Shown: positions 25,622 to 35,095, counted from the first letter of the stretch. The stretch is DNA of 64,000 bases from Cellulophaga sp. BC115SP (GCF_009905545.1 NZ_JAAALB010000018.1:62001-126000), one strand, 5' to 3'. Numbers and translations are program-made. Notes: generated by a model from the letters alone, not told the origin.

Positions 25622-27313
25622 TTATTCTTCTGTTACGTATTTCAAATGTTGTGCGAGTAAAATATACAAATCTTGTGGCGTATGTGGTTTCAACAAATAA
25701 TCATTCATCCCTGTACTAAGTGCCATTTCGATTGTTTCTGTATTGTTATCGGCAGAACTGGCAATAATAGGAATTTCTGAAAACTTCCTTACTTCTTCCG
25801 CAAATTCAAATCCGCTCATTTCTGGCATTTGTAAATCAACAATTACTAAATCATAATGCGTGCCTGCTTTCAAGGAGGCTAAAGCATCGATACCATTATT
25901 AAAGGTTTTTACAGAAATACCTTTCTTTTGGAGACTTCTATTAATGATAATAAGGTTTATCTCATTGTCGTCAATAGCCATCACATTAAAACCTTCAAAG
26001 TTAAAACTGGCAACTGTATCTTTATTTGCTACCTCTTGTTGTACCTGATCTACAGTCAAATCAAACTTGAACGTAGAACCTTTGCCTACTTCACTTTCTA
26101 CACAGATACGCGTACCAAACAATTCTAGAATTTTACGAATAATGGCCAACCCTAATCCTGTACCTCCAAACTGGCGTGTGGTTTTATTGGACGCTTGAAC
26201 AAATTCTTCAAAAATCTGATTTACAGCCTCTTGAGGTATTCCAATACCCGTGTCTATTACCTCAACAGTAAGGATATTTGTCGTTACAAGCTGCTCTTTA
26301 AGGCTAACTTTTATCGTAACTACACCATTTTTGGTAAACTTTACGGCATTCGAGACCAAATTATTTATAACCTGAACCAGTCTGGTAGGATCCCCTCCTA
26401 CATAACTGGGTACATTGTCAGCAATATCAATCAGTATTTTATTTCCTTGTTCTTTGGCTCGATGCAAGTTTATGCTGACGATATTTTTCACCAAATCTCG
26501 AACATTAAAACTAATTTTTTCGAGTTGTACTTTGCCAGCTTCAAGCTTACTAAAGTCCAAAATATCATTAATGATGGACAACAATGTTTCTCCAGTAAAC
26601 CTCAAAACATTGAGAGGATCTTCTTGATCTGGCCTAGGAGATTCTTCTAAAAGTAGGTTAATATTACCAAGAATTGCATGTAATGGTGAGCGTATTTCAT
26701 GACTCATCATCGATAAAAAAGTTGACTTAGCTTTCAATGCTACTTCCAAATTGTCCTTAGCTTCGGTCAATGCAGAGTTTTTCAACTCCAAACTTTCTTT
26801 AGTTTCCAGCAATTCAAAAGTCTTTTTACGAAGCTCCAGCTGGCCCATTGCCTGCGAGGCTAAGGCTTTTAAAGCCACCACTTGTTCATCTTTCAGCGTT
26901 CTTGGGCTGCTATCTATTACACACAAGGTACCAAGCGCATGCCCATTTTCTGCCACAAGTGGTATTCCTGCATAAAAAACCACATAGGGAGAGCCTACAG
27001 TCAGCGGGTTATCCGAAAAACGTTCGTCTTGACGCGCGTCTTCGATAATAAAAGGGCGATCAGGTTGTACAATTGCATGAGCACAAAAAGATAGCTCGCG
27101 TGGACCACCATCACCATCTATTCCACTTTTAGCTTTAAACCACTGACGATTTTCATCTATGATAGTAATAGTCGAAATGGGGGTTTGACATATTTGAGAA
27201 GCTATTCTTACGATATCATCAAAATCCTTTTCTGGAAGTGTATCTAGTATTTTATACGCCTTTAGGGTATCTAATCTTTCTGTTTCGTTTTGTGGTATTG
27301 TTGGGAAAATCAT
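25622..27313 (-). CDS. GAF-domain hybrid histidine kinase / response regulator
   Basis: This 563-residue cytosolic protein has no membrane segment. An N-terminal GAF domain (~20-160; TITIIDENRQWFK, FYAGIPLVAENGHALGTLC) senses an unknown ligand. A coiled coil at ~165-197 leads to the HisKA box with His205 (FLSMMSHEIRSPLHAILGN). The HATPase_c domain (~310-425) has DTGIGIPQEA and QFGGTGLGLAII. The C-terminal receiver (~440-563) has phosphoacceptor Asp493 (VIVDLQMPEMSGF) and the switch lysine in YLLKPHT. There is no DNA-binding output, so it probably signals through a phosphorelay partner encoded elsewhere. It is convergent with the NRPS-like gene; a functional link is not implied. Confidence 0.94.
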   Translation of the reverse strand: MIFPTIPQNETERLDTLKAYKILDTLPEKDFDDIVRIASQICQTPISTITIIDENRQWFKAKSGIDGDGGPRELSFCAHAIVQPDRPFIIEDARQDERFSDNPLTVGSPYVVFYAGIPLVAENGHALGTLCVIDSSPRTLKDEQVVALKALASQAMGQLELRKKTFELLETKESLELKNSALTEAKDNLEVALKAKSTFLSMMSHEIRSPLHAILGNINLLLEESPRPDQEDPLNVLRFTGETLLSIINDILDFSKLEAGKVQLEKISFNVRDLVKNIVSINLHRAKEQGNKILIDIADNVPSYVGGDPTRLVQVINNLVSNAVKFTKNGVVTIKVSLKEQLVTTNILTVEVIDTGIGIPQEAVNQIFEEFVQASNKTTRQFGGTGLGLAIIRKILELFGTRICVESEVGKGSTFKFDLTVDQVQQEVANKDTVASFNFEGFNVMAIDDNEINLIIINRSLQKKGISVKTFNNGIDALASLKAGTHYDLVIVDLQMPEMSGFEFAEEVRKFSEIPIIASSADNNTETIEMALSTGMNDYLLKPHTPQDLYILLAQHLKYVTEE

Positions 27314-27480
27314 AATATCAACCGACTCGATTAAGTAAGGTTTGTATAAATGATAGGATCAATAGAACCAAGTAATCATATTTTGGTTTATCAAATCGAA
27401 GATACTTAGGAGCGTGGGAAGGAAAACATCATCAATCTAAATGTATATAATAAATTAGCTTAGGATGCTTTTTTCAATAA

Positions 27481-27513
27481 ATATACTACAAAACGCTTGT
27501 TATTGTAGTATAT
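27481..27513. repeat. 11-bp inverted repeat after the mgtC-like gene
   Basis: ATATACTACAA (27481-27491) and TTGTAGTATAT (27503-27513) are exact inverted repeats, ~65 bases downstream of the mgtC-like stop and ~170 upstream of the kinase start. It may be a weak terminator or an operator. Confidence 0.4.
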
Positions 27514-27578
27514 CGTTTCAAAATTATTCAGCCTTTTTATACTTCTATTTAAGTAATCCTTAGAATAATTATCCTTCC

Positions 27579-28250
27579 TTAAAACTCTAACTCAATTACA
27601 TGAGGTTCGGCGATAAGCTTTTTGGCTAAACGCTCATGTTTTGAAGTTTTGCCTCTCACTGACCAAAAGCAGGTAATGGTTTCTTCTTTATAAATTTGCT
27701 TGCCTTTTTTAGCTTGCATTCTAAACTGTTTAAAAATTTCATCCATTTTCAAAAAGCCTTCATCACCTTTCTTTATCACAATTTTGTAATTACGTGTTTC
27801 TCCATATTTATGAATCCAACGTTCCATTACGATAAAAAACTGCAAAATCATAAATACCATAATGGCGCCAAAAAAGGACAATAAAATATGTCCATCGCCA
27901 ATAGCCATCCCTAACGACGCCGTTACCCAAATAATAGCTGCCGTGGTAAGTCCTTTTACTCGGTCGTCTACTTTAAAGATGATTCCAGCACCTAAAAAAC
28001 CTACCCCTGTAACAATATTGGCAGAAATCCTGTCAGGCGATGCACCCATACCTACTTTTTCAGAAAGAATGGTAAAAATAGTTGAACCCACTGCAATCAA
28101 AGTAAAGGTTCGTAAACCAGCGGATTTACTATGATATTCGCGTTCGCCACCAATGATTGCTCCAACAAAAGTAGAAGCAAGCAGTTTGATTAAATCTTCA
28201 TCATGAATAATATGATTCCATAGAATCTCCCAATCACCCATCAAAAACAT
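27579..28250 (-). CDS. MgtC/SapB family inner-membrane protein
   Basis: This 223-residue protein has ~4 membrane segments in its first 140 residues and a cytosolic C-terminal domain of ~85 residues. The MgtC signature is present (LLASTFVGAIIGGEREYHSK, SAGLRTFTLIAVGSTIFTIL, ANIVTGVGFLGAGIIFK). In enterobacteria MgtC responds to low magnesium and acts on the F1Fo ATP synthase; most Bacteroidota members are uncharacterised. The C-terminal domain is ACT-like in position, though its sequence is divergent. No Mg-sensing leader could be identified. Confidence 0.88.
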   Translation of the reverse strand: MFLMGDWEILWNHIIHDEDLIKLLASTFVGAIIGGEREYHSKSAGLRTFTLIAVGSTIFTILSEKVGMGASPDRISANIVTGVGFLGAGIIFKVDDRVKGLTTAAIIWVTASLGMAIGDGHILLSFFGAIMVFMILQFFIVMERWIHKYGETRNYKIVIKKGDEGFLKMDEIFKQFRMQAKKGKQIYKEETITCFWSVRGKTSKHERLAKKLIAEPHVIELEF

Positions 28251-28362
28251 ACGTATATTTTTTCTTTATAGATTTTACGATTAAAAGCTCATACTCGTAT
28301 CAAGAGACACTATGCATACTATAACTTTTATGCACCGTGAAATTAATAGATATTCACAAGGC

Positions 28363-28400
28363 AAAAAAATAGCCGTCACTTTCGTAACGGCTATTTTTTT
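28363..28400 (-). terminator. Terminator after exbD
   Basis: AAAAAAATAGCCGT / ACGGCTATTTTTTT with loop CACTTTCGTA. It lies directly after the exbD-like stop on the minus strand. Confidence 0.85.
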
Positions 28401-28412
28401 GGGTAGTTACTC

Positions 28413-28811
28413 CTATTGTTTTTCGGTGGCCATTACTAGCGCCAAATTTAGCTTGGCAACCACGTCGTAAATTTTTGCTAATTCCTGTACAGTACGATCT
28501 TTTGAAATACGTAAAACCACCGTTTCCGAATTTTTAGCTTTGGCCTGCTCTGCCAAATATGCTTCCAATTGATCGGCTTGAACAGGGTTATCATCTACAA
28601 AATAATTATCATTCTCATCTACAGTCAAACGAATATTCTCTTTGGTAGCCGTTTGTTCTGCTGAGCTTGATTCTGGCAAAAGAAGCTTAATAGCATCAGG
28701 ACTTGCCAAGGTTGATATCATCAAGAAAAACATCATCAAGAAGAATAGGATATCCGCTAAGGCTCCTGTTTCTACTTCAGATTGTTCTCTAGCTCTTTTT
28801 CTAATGTTCAT
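28413..28811 (-). CDS. exbD: ExbD/TolR-type biopolymer transport protein
   Basis: This 132-residue protein has one N-terminal membrane helix (~17-38) carrying the conserved proton-relay Asp20 (ETGALADILFFLMMFF). A periplasmic ExbD/TolR domain follows (LRISKDRTVQELAKIYDVVA). It is paired 25 bases downstream of the ExbB-like gene. The two form a proton-driven motor that energises a TonB- or TolA-type protein. No tonB or second exbD gene is adjacent, although Bacteroidota often carry two exbD copies. Confidence 0.9.
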   Translation of the reverse strand: MNIRKRAREQSEVETGALADILFFLMMFFLMISTLASPDAIKLLLPESSSAEQTATKENIRLTVDENDNYFVDDNPVQADQLEAYLAEQAKAKNSETVVLRISKDRTVQELAKIYDVVAKLNLALVMATEKQ

Positions 28812-28836
28812 ATTTACTTCAAATTAGAAAGCTCTA

Positions 28837-29550
28837 TTATTTAGAAGCTGGTTTGTGAAGAATATCCAAAAAGTCGATGGCTGTAACTTCCATTTTGTTT
28901 ACAGTACGGTCAATCATCGTTGTCAAGATGGTATAAAAGAAGTATGCAATGATACCTACCATCAAACCTGTTGCCGAGGTCACCATTTTCTCATAAATAC
29001 CACTCGCAATCGTACTAATGTCGATTTTGTTAGCTACCGAAATATTGTGGAAAGTACGAATCATACCCGAAACCGTACCCAAGAAACCAAACATTGGAGC
29101 AATTTTGGCAATAGCTGACAAAATACCCAAGTTTTTCTCCATGTTATAAATCTCAACACGGGCCGAATTTTCGATGGCATTTTCAATGTCACGCATAGGT
29201 GAGCCAATACGATTTAAGCCTTTTTCTAATAAACGAGCAATCGGGAAAGGTGATGTTTTGCAGTAGTTTATCGCTCCTTGAATATTACCAGCATACAACA
29301 TTTCTTTGATTGAGAACAAAAATGTATTGTCCAATCTTGATGTTTTACTGATATATCTGTAACGCTCAACGAACAAGAAAAGAGCAATAAAAAACAATAC
29401 AAAAATAGGAATCATTACCCATCCCCCTTTTTCCAAAAGGCCAAATAAGTTTAGATCTTCTCCTACTTTCGTAACTGTAGTTACCGTCGTAGATGTTGTG
29501 TCGGGTTCAAAAGTAGTTGTCTGTAATAAGATACTTAGAAGAGTAGTCAT
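28837..29550 (-). CDS. exbB: ExbB/TolQ/MotA-type proton channel
   Basis: This 237-residue protein has three membrane helices: ~43-63 (WVMIPIFVLFFIALFLFVE), then ~145-170 and ~195-220. The MotA/TolQ/ExbB consensus GILSAIAKIAPMFGFLGTVSGMI covers the second helix. With ExbD it forms the energising complex of the inner membrane. It is the first gene of the pair, and no promoter box of the TAnnTTTG type was seen close upstream. The extended N-terminus (~40 residues, Thr-rich) before the first helix is typical of Bacteroidota members. Confidence 0.92.
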   Translation of the reverse strand: MTTLLSILLQTTTFEPDTTSTTVTTVTKVGEDLNLFGLLEKGGWVMIPIFVLFFIALFLFVERYRYISKTSRLDNTFLFSIKEMLYAGNIQGAINYCKTSPFPIARLLEKGLNRIGSPMRDIENAIENSARVEIYNMEKNLGILSAIAKIAPMFGFLGTVSGMIRTFHNISVANKIDISTIASGIYEKMVTSATGLMVGIIAYFFYTILTTMIDRTVNKMEVTAIDFLDILHKPASK

Positions 29551-29873
29551 AAGTTTTTACAGGTAAAAGCGTATTTCCTCAATTGAAAAATACTGCTATT
29601 TTGATTTGTAGGAAATTGATTAATTATTGAGTTACCTTGCTTGCAAATTATTGCGATTGTTACACGAGCAGTTGCCTCCGCGAACTAAATTTTCAACAAG
29701 TTTAACGAAAAATTTTAAGTAATATGATATAAGTCAGGCAAAAAAAAGCCCGTTGCTGTACTGTAGGGTATGAGTTTGAGCTTGTTATACGAAATGTACA
29801 GAGTCTTCATTTTACTAAAGTAACATAGAAAAACGACTTTCTTTTTACCGTTTGATAAAAATGAAGCAGAGAC
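29551..29873. other. Intergenic region
   Basis: 323 bases between the esterase gene stop and the exbB start, both on the minus strand. AT-rich; no gene, clear terminator or repeat was recognised. Confidence 0.5.
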
Positions 29874-30515
29874 TCAAAAAATTTGTTTCAACACCTTTGT
29901 ATTTATCTGATGCCCTCCTTCAAATTCGATGATATGTATGGTGGGGACTGCCTGTTTCAATGATGTTAAAAATTCATCAAATTGGGTTTGTACTAGAATT
30001 TCATCTTTGTTCCCGTAAACATACACCAGAGGTTTGTCGACAAAATGTGAAGGACTTACTACTTCCGAAATACCCTCCGAAAAATACCCAGACCAAAGAA
30101 TGAGCCTTTGAAATGCTTCTGATTGTACCTCAAACCATCTTGCAGCAGTGGCGCACCCCTGCGAAAAACCTAATAATTCAATCTCTACGTCAAAAGGATT
30201 CAAATCCATCAATAGGGTATCTAACAACTTATTGAGGTAATTAAGATAGTCCAAAATTTCGGTATCTCTTGCCTCCTTGGTCATCCAAGTTGCCCCAACC
30301 CTACCAGAAAATCCATTAAGGTAAAACCTTGACAAGGCTTCAGGCGCAACTATCAACGTATTCTCAGAGGCTAATTCTTTAAATTTTTGGATAAAAAACT
30401 CTCCCAATTGCCCGTAACCATGCAATACAAAAATAACCTTTCGAGTTTTTTCTGACCATTCGCCAATGGTATAATAACGAGCCGTTTTAGTTACTTGAAT
30501 TTCGTGTAAAGGCAT
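29874..30515 (-). CDS. Alpha/beta hydrolase, carboxylesterase/phospholipase-like
   Basis: This 213-residue protein has the short esterase fold without a lid insertion. The oxyanion-loop motif is FVLHGYGQLGEF (~29-40). The nucleophile is Ser118 in LLGFSQGCAT, and Asp171 (YGNKDEIL) and His202 (EGGHQI) complete the triad. There is no signal peptide, so it acts in the cytoplasm. The family covers carboxylesterases, acyl-protein thioesterase-like and dienelactone-hydrolase-like enzymes; the substrate cannot be predicted. It seems to be a single gene. Confidence 0.85.
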   Translation of the reverse strand: MPLHEIQVTKTARYYTIGEWSEKTRKVIFVLHGYGQLGEFFIQKFKELASENTLIVAPEALSRFYLNGFSGRVGATWMTKEARDTEILDYLNYLNKLLDTLLMDLNPFDVEIELLGFSQGCATAARWFEVQSEAFQRLILWSGYFSEGISEVVSPSHFVDKPLVYVYGNKDEILVQTQFDEFLTSLKQAVPTIHIIEFEGGHQINTKVLKQIF

Positions 30516-30569
30516 TATATAATTAGTTTTGAAAATTAAGTATTAGTGCAAAATAAAATTGCATTATTA

Positions 30570-30666
30570 CGCTGTAAGCTGTAGGCATCAGGCAAAAGTT
30601 GCTATTACTTCGTGATAAATACTATTTAACTTTTAGCCTACCGCATAAAGCCTAGAGCTTAAAGCG
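30570..30666. repeat. Long imperfect inverted repeat (AGGC family)
   Basis: The arm at 30570-30600 (CGCTGTAAGCTGTAGGCATC...) pairs with 30628-30666 (...GCCTAGAGCTTAAAGCG), with a short insertion in the right arm. It lies between the minus-strand ppx-like and esterase genes. It belongs to a set of short AGGC/GCCTA-rich intergenic sequences in this window. Confidence 0.5.
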
Positions 30667-30696
30667 AGTAAAATTATTTTTATTTTGCCCGCTACC

Positions 30697-31626
30697 TTAT
30701 TGATTCAACAACTTTGCTAATACCCCTTCCTTCAAAGCATACGTAGAAACTTTAATTTGCTGAATATCATATCTTTTCAAGATAAAATCTATCAAACAAA
30801 CTCCCACCACAATCATATCTACACGTAACTCTATCATCCCAGGAATTTGCATTCGTTTTTCTCTGTCTTGAGAAACCAAAGCTAAAAAAGATGTTTTGAA
30901 TGATTCCAAAGGTAGCTCAAAACTCACTTGCTCGCGCGGTGGCCAATCGCCATGAAGCTGATGCCAGTACATATCCACTAAGGTCTCAAATGAACCTGCC
31001 GAGCCAATGATACATTCGGGAGCATATTGGTGAACCGCATTGGTCAATGGCAAAAGAGCATCTTCCAAATAATCTCGCATTAACCCTACCGAGCGAGGTG
31101 AAATAGGGTCAGTATTCATAAATTGGTCCATCAAGCGCTGACCGCCTATTTCAAAACTTTGTTTCCAATAAACTTTGCTTGCATCACAAATGATAAACTC
31201 GACACTTCCTCCGCCAATATCAATAATCATTGATGATGTTCGTCCGATTTGCGTTCCTAACCTAACGCCTTCATAAATCAAACCCGCTTCTTCATCTCCT
31301 GAAATAACCTGAATACTAATACCTGTTGCCTCAGCAATTTTTTCACAAAACTCCTGACCATTTGACGCATTGCGTACCGCACTGGTTGCCATAGCCTTTA
31401 CATTTGCCAAGGAAACGCCTTCTTTTTCCAAAATGGTTTTGAAATAATTCAGCCCTACAATAGCTCGCTCGATTCCTTCTTGAGTGATAATACCTTTCGA
31501 AATACCACCTTGTCCAATTTTGGCGGCATAACTGTCTTCATGTATAATCTGAAAATTATGCTCCTCTTGTTCAACTACCAAAAGTTGAAAAGTATTCGTT
31601 CCTAAATCAATAATTGCTTTTCTCAT
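30697..31626 (-). CDS. Ppx/GppA phosphatase family protein
   Basis: This 309-residue protein covers the ASKHA-fold core of exopolyphosphatase and pppGpp phosphohydrolase. The phosphate-1 motif is IDLGTNTFQLLVVE (~6-19), phosphate-2 is MIIDIGGGSVEFII (~138-151), and GSAGSFETL sits near residue 208. It lacks the C-terminal HD-like domain of the ~500-residue E. coli enzymes, as do the short Bacteroidota members. It should release phosphate from polyphosphate or convert pppGpp to ppGpp; which one cannot be told. It is divergent from the SDR gene. Confidence 0.9.
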   Translation of the reverse strand: MRKAIIDLGTNTFQLLVVEQEEHNFQIIHEDSYAAKIGQGGISKGIITQEGIERAIVGLNYFKTILEKEGVSLANVKAMATSAVRNASNGQEFCEKIAEATGISIQVISGDEEAGLIYEGVRLGTQIGRTSSMIIDIGGGSVEFIICDASKVYWKQSFEIGGQRLMDQFMNTDPISPRSVGLMRDYLEDALLPLTNAVHQYAPECIIGSAGSFETLVDMYWHQLHGDWPPREQVSFELPLESFKTSFLALVSQDREKRMQIPGMIELRVDMIVVGVCLIDFILKRYDIQQIKVSTYALKEGVLAKLLNQ

Positions 31627-31754
31627 GTTTGCTATCGCTGTTTTTCCACTCGGAGAGAATTACAAAGAAACGGGATTCTTCTCCTACAAACGAACTTTCA
31701 CCGAAAAACTTCGTGTTCTTTGTCTGTAAAAAACTCTTAGGTTATCTTTACAGT

Positions 31755-32753
31755 ATGGTATTAATAACAGGTATTACAGGATTAGTTGGAAGCTTTGTTG
31801 CCAAGCAATTTTTGGATAAAGGGCACCAAGTAGCAGGACTTCGCAGAGCAAGCAGTGATTTGTCACTGGTGGCTGATATTCAAACTCAAATTCATTGGAT
31901 TGAGGGTGATGTATTGGATGTTTTGTCATTGGAAAAAGCCTTGGTAGGTATCGACATCGTTGTGCATGCCGCAGCGGTAGTCTCCTTTGCCCCTAAAGAT
32001 GCCGAGTTGATGAACAAAGTCAACATTGAAGGTACAGCCAATGTGGTAAATGCTTGTTTGGATGCAGCAGTTTCCAAAATGTGTTTTATTAGTTCTGTAG
32101 CAGCTTTGGGTCGCAAATTACCTCAGGAGTATGTGCAAGGACAACAAGTAACCCTCAACGAAAAATCCACATGGGAAGAAGACCCGCTCAATTCTACGTA
32201 CGCCAAAAGTAAGTATTTAGCAGAAATGGAAGTATGGCGTGGCGTGGCAGAAGGACTCAATGCTGTTATTGTGAACCCATCAGTCATTTTGGGCGAGGCC
32301 GACTGGAACAAAAGTTCAACACAACTTTTTAAATATGCCGCTGGCGAACCCACTTATTACCCCAAAGGCACAATCAACTATATCGATATCTTAGACCTTT
32401 CAGCATGTGTTTATCAATTAGCCACTTCTGATATTGCTGGCGAAAGATTTATTTTGAATGCAGGCGTTATTCCATACCAAAATTTCTTCGCACAAATTGC
32501 AAATGCTTTGGGCAAAAAAGCGCCTAATAAGGTTGTGTCAGAGACCATGTCAGAAATACTTTGGAGAATCGAAGCGCTCAGAAGTTGGATTACAGGTAGT
32601 ACGCCTATTTTGACCAAAGAAACGGCTCGCTCTTCGAAGTTTAATTTTTATTTTGACAATACAAAAATCAAGAAACAGTTGAATTTTGACTTTAGAAGTT
32701 TTGAGGATACTATTACCAGAGTGACTCAAAATTTATCAAAGAAACAGCCATAA
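31755..32753 (+). CDS. NAD-dependent epimerase/dehydratase (extended SDR)
   Basis: This 333-residue protein begins with the nucleotide-binding motif MVLITGITGLVGSFVAKQFL (GxxGxxG). The catalytic YxxxK is in STYAKSKYLAEME, and VVNPSVILGEAD and YIDILDLSACVYQLA are typical of the dihydroflavonol-reductase-like branch. An upstream in-frame start at 31614 would add 47 residues overlapping the divergent ppx gene; the ATG at 31755 is preferred because it places the Rossmann strand at the N-terminus. The substrate is unknown. Confidence 0.9.
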   Translation: MVLITGITGLVGSFVAKQFLDKGHQVAGLRRASSDLSLVADIQTQIHWIEGDVLDVLSLEKALVGIDIVVHAAAVVSFAPKDAELMNKVNIEGTANVVNACLDAAVSKMCFISSVAALGRKLPQEYVQGQQVTLNEKSTWEEDPLNSTYAKSKYLAEMEVWRGVAEGLNAVIVNPSVILGEADWNKSSTQLFKYAAGEPTYYPKGTINYIDILDLSACVYQLATSDIAGERFILNAGVIPYQNFFAQIANALGKKAPNKVVSETMSEILWRIEALRSWITGSTPILTKETARSSKFNFYFDNTKIKKQLNFDFRSFEDTITRVTQNLSKKQP

Positions 32754-32835
32754 GCAGGTATACAGCACTAATTTAAAGTTTAGCTAAAATAGCTATTTTT
32801 TTGAACCCATCCCCTACAGAATCAAGTCCTGAACC

Positions 32836-33288
32836 ATGAATGTAATACCCAATTTGATACAACTATTTGAGCGAGATTTACAAAAACTCAAAGCTGAAAT
32901 TGTCCAATATTCTGTGGAAGAGAATATCTGGACAGTAGTTCCAGAAATCAATAACTCTGCGGGCAATTTAGTTCTTCATTTAGTAGGCAACTTGAATACC
33001 TATATCGGTGCAGAAATTGGCAAAACTGGCTATGTTAGAAACCGCCCTTTAGAGTTTTCTCAGAAAGGATTATCAAAAAAAGAACTCGTTAGCAAAATCA
33101 GTGACACACTCGACGTAATCAAAGAAAGTCTCAATACTTTACCAGAAGAGGCTTTGGAGGAAATATATCCTCAATTAGTGTTCGAACAAAAAACATCAAC
33201 AGGCTATTTATTGATTCATCTTACCACTCACCTTACCTATCACCTCGGACAAATCAACTATCACCGTCGTTTGTTAGATAAGGCGTAA
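32836..33288 (+). CDS. DinB-like (DUF1572-type) protein
   Basis: This 150-residue four-helix protein belongs to the DinB/YfiT superfamily. The putative metal histidines are in NLVLHLVGNL and in HLTTHLTYHLGQINYHRR near the C-terminus. Family members include bacillithiol- or mycothiol-dependent S-transferases and many of unknown role. It follows the SDR gene by 82 bases and may be cotranscribed. The presence of a bacilliredoxin gene in this window makes a thiol-transferase role conceivable, but that is inference. Confidence 0.82.
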   Translation: MNVIPNLIQLFERDLQKLKAEIVQYSVEENIWTVVPEINNSAGNLVLHLVGNLNTYIGAEIGKTGYVRNRPLEFSQKGLSKKELVSKISDTLDVIKESLNTLPEEALEEIYPQLVFEQKTSTGYLLIHLTTHLTYHLGQINYHRRLLDKA

Positions 33289-33615
33289 ATAAGACTAATT
33301 ACTCTTGCCATTATACATATACTAATCAACTTTCAATCAAACAATTAAGTAGAGATACAGGACAATACAAAACAGAGTCATATTAGAAAAATACAAAACT
33401 GGTTCGAGCTATTTAAGATAGGTTTTCGGCAAAAATCTCGTTTGCGATTTTGAAAATAAAATCTTATCTTAGCAATAAGTCGTTTTGTAAAAAATAATTG
33501 TGGAAGATTGTTCCCCTATTAATAACCTCTTATCATTTCTAGCTTTAAGAAATGATAAGATTCAAAAACGTTATTTCACCTCGTATTAATTGTATCTTAT
33601 CCAATTAGAACCATT
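33289..33615. other. Intergenic region upstream of the TPR gene
   Basis: 327 bases, AT-rich. It contains the perfect 12-bp hairpin at 33529-33559 and otherwise nothing recognised. A GGTTCGAGC string near 33401 resembles a tRNA T arm, but no tRNA fold surrounds it. Confidence 0.5.
33529..33559 (+). promoter_or_regulatory. Leader hairpin ahead of the TPR gene
   Basis: CTTATCATTTCT / AGAAATGATAAG with a 7-base loop, perfectly paired, 57 bases before the ATG at 33616 and without a T tract. It may be an mRNA-stabilising leader structure or an operator. Confidence 0.45.
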
Positions 33616-35019
33616 ATGGAACAAGACTTTGAAGACCGTCATGAAGATGTTCTCCAATCGGTAAAACGTTTTGAATCTATGTTAAAACGTGCCGAGAGCT
33701 CTTTTTTCGACTTAGATACTTTTGAGCAAATCGTAGAGCATTATATGGAGGAAGGAAAATTCGAAGAGGCTTCTCAAGCTTGCGAAATCGCACTTGAGCA
33801 ATATCCTTATTCGGTTGAGTTGATGCTGTGCAAAGCCGAACTCAGTTCCAGCCTTGGTGAGTATGATGAAGCCCTAGAAATTTTGGCTCGTGCCGAGTTA
33901 TTTAATCCATCCGATAACGATATTACCTTTTTAAAAGGAACCGTTTACAGCCTCAAAGGCGACTATCAAGCAGCCATTGAGATTCTGACAGAAACCCTCG
34001 AAAATGCAGAAGACAAAGATGAGGTGTATTACCATATTGGTTTAGCGTACCAGAGTTGGGAGCGTCATCACAATGCCGTAGCGGCTTTCAAACAAGCGAT
34101 TGAGGTAAATCCTAATAACGAAAATGCGCTGTACGAACTTGCCAATAGCTTAGAGATAACTGGTAAATTAGAAGAAAGCCTTCCTTACTACGAAAGCTTT
34201 ATTGACAACGACCCGTACTCTCAAAATGCTTGGTATAACATCGGTATTGCATATTCTAAGTTAGGACGATTTGAAGAGGCAGCCAATGCCTACGAATATG
34301 CCGTGGCTATTCAGGACGATTTTGCGTCTGCTTATTTCAATTTGGGAAATGCCTACATGAATTTAGTCAATTGGACTAAAGCTGAAGAATGTTATCGTTA
34401 TTGTTTAGAGCATGAAGAAAAAAGCCCAGAGGTGTATTGCTGCCTTGGAGCAAGTATCGAGCGCCAAGAGCGCTTTGATGAGGCAATGCACTATTACAAA
34501 GATGCCATCAAATTAGATCCGCTTTGGGATGATGGTTACTTTGGGGTAGGTATTTGTTTGTGCGAGAAAAAGAAATGGTTTGAAGCTATTCATTTTCTTA
34601 AAAAAGCGCTTGAGCTCAACAAACACAATACTTATTATTGGTTGGCATTGGCAGACGCCGAAGCTAATTTGGGAAGTTTAGTATCTGCTTTGGAAGCTTA
34701 CCAAAAAGCTGCTGAGTTAGACCCACAAAATACCGAAGCTTGGATTAAATGGTCGGTATTGAATCATGAACAAGGCAATTATGACGATGCCGCCAACTTG
34801 ATGTTGAGTGCTATCGACGAATTACCAGAAGAATCAGAATTGTATTATCGAGCTTCGATTTATTTGATTAAGGCAGGAAAATATAGAGAGGCTTTTAATT
34901 ACTTGGAAACAGGACTAATTCTCAATTTTGATGGTCATGAAATCATGTTTGAATATTTCAAAAATTTAGAAACTCAAAAGGCGATTTATCGAATTATCGA
35001 ACAATATCAGAAAAAGTAA
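33616..35019 (+). CDS. Tetratricopeptide-repeat protein
   Basis: This 467-residue protein is almost entirely TPRs, about twelve units from residue ~45 to the end (AYQSWERHHNAVAAFKQAIE; AYSKLGRFEEAANAYEYAV; YFNLGNAYMNLVNWTKAEEC). There is no signal peptide and no membrane segment, so it is a cytoplasmic scaffold for protein binding. The N-terminal ~40 residues are acidic and helical. It is a single gene with a leader hairpin. The specific partner cannot be inferred. Confidence 0.92.
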   Translation: MEQDFEDRHEDVLQSVKRFESMLKRAESSFFDLDTFEQIVEHYMEEGKFEEASQACEIALEQYPYSVELMLCKAELSSSLGEYDEALEILARAELFNPSDNDITFLKGTVYSLKGDYQAAIEILTETLENAEDKDEVYYHIGLAYQSWERHHNAVAAFKQAIEVNPNNENALYELANSLEITGKLEESLPYYESFIDNDPYSQNAWYNIGIAYSKLGRFEEAANAYEYAVAIQDDFASAYFNLGNAYMNLVNWTKAEECYRYCLEHEEKSPEVYCCLGASIERQERFDEAMHYYKDAIKLDPLWDDGYFGVGICLCEKKKWFEAIHFLKKALELNKHNTYYWLALADAEANLGSLVSALEAYQKAAELDPQNTEAWIKWSVLNHEQGNYDDAANLMLSAIDELPEESELYYRASIYLIKAGKYREAFNYLETGLILNFDGHEIMFEYFKNLETQKAIYRIIEQYQKK

Positions 35020-35095
35020 AATTCTTTTGCTGGGTATGTTGAAAATTTTAATTTGGCATTTGCTGAAAAAACAAAATTTCCACTCGACACTCCTT

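Noticed and set aside
26195-26650. 151-codon plus-strand reading frame
   Set aside because: Antisense to the HATPase/HisKA region of the histidine kinase, with no protein features of its own.
33390-33425. tRNA-like GGTTCGAGC string
   Set aside because: No acceptor stem, D arm or anticodon arm can be built around it.
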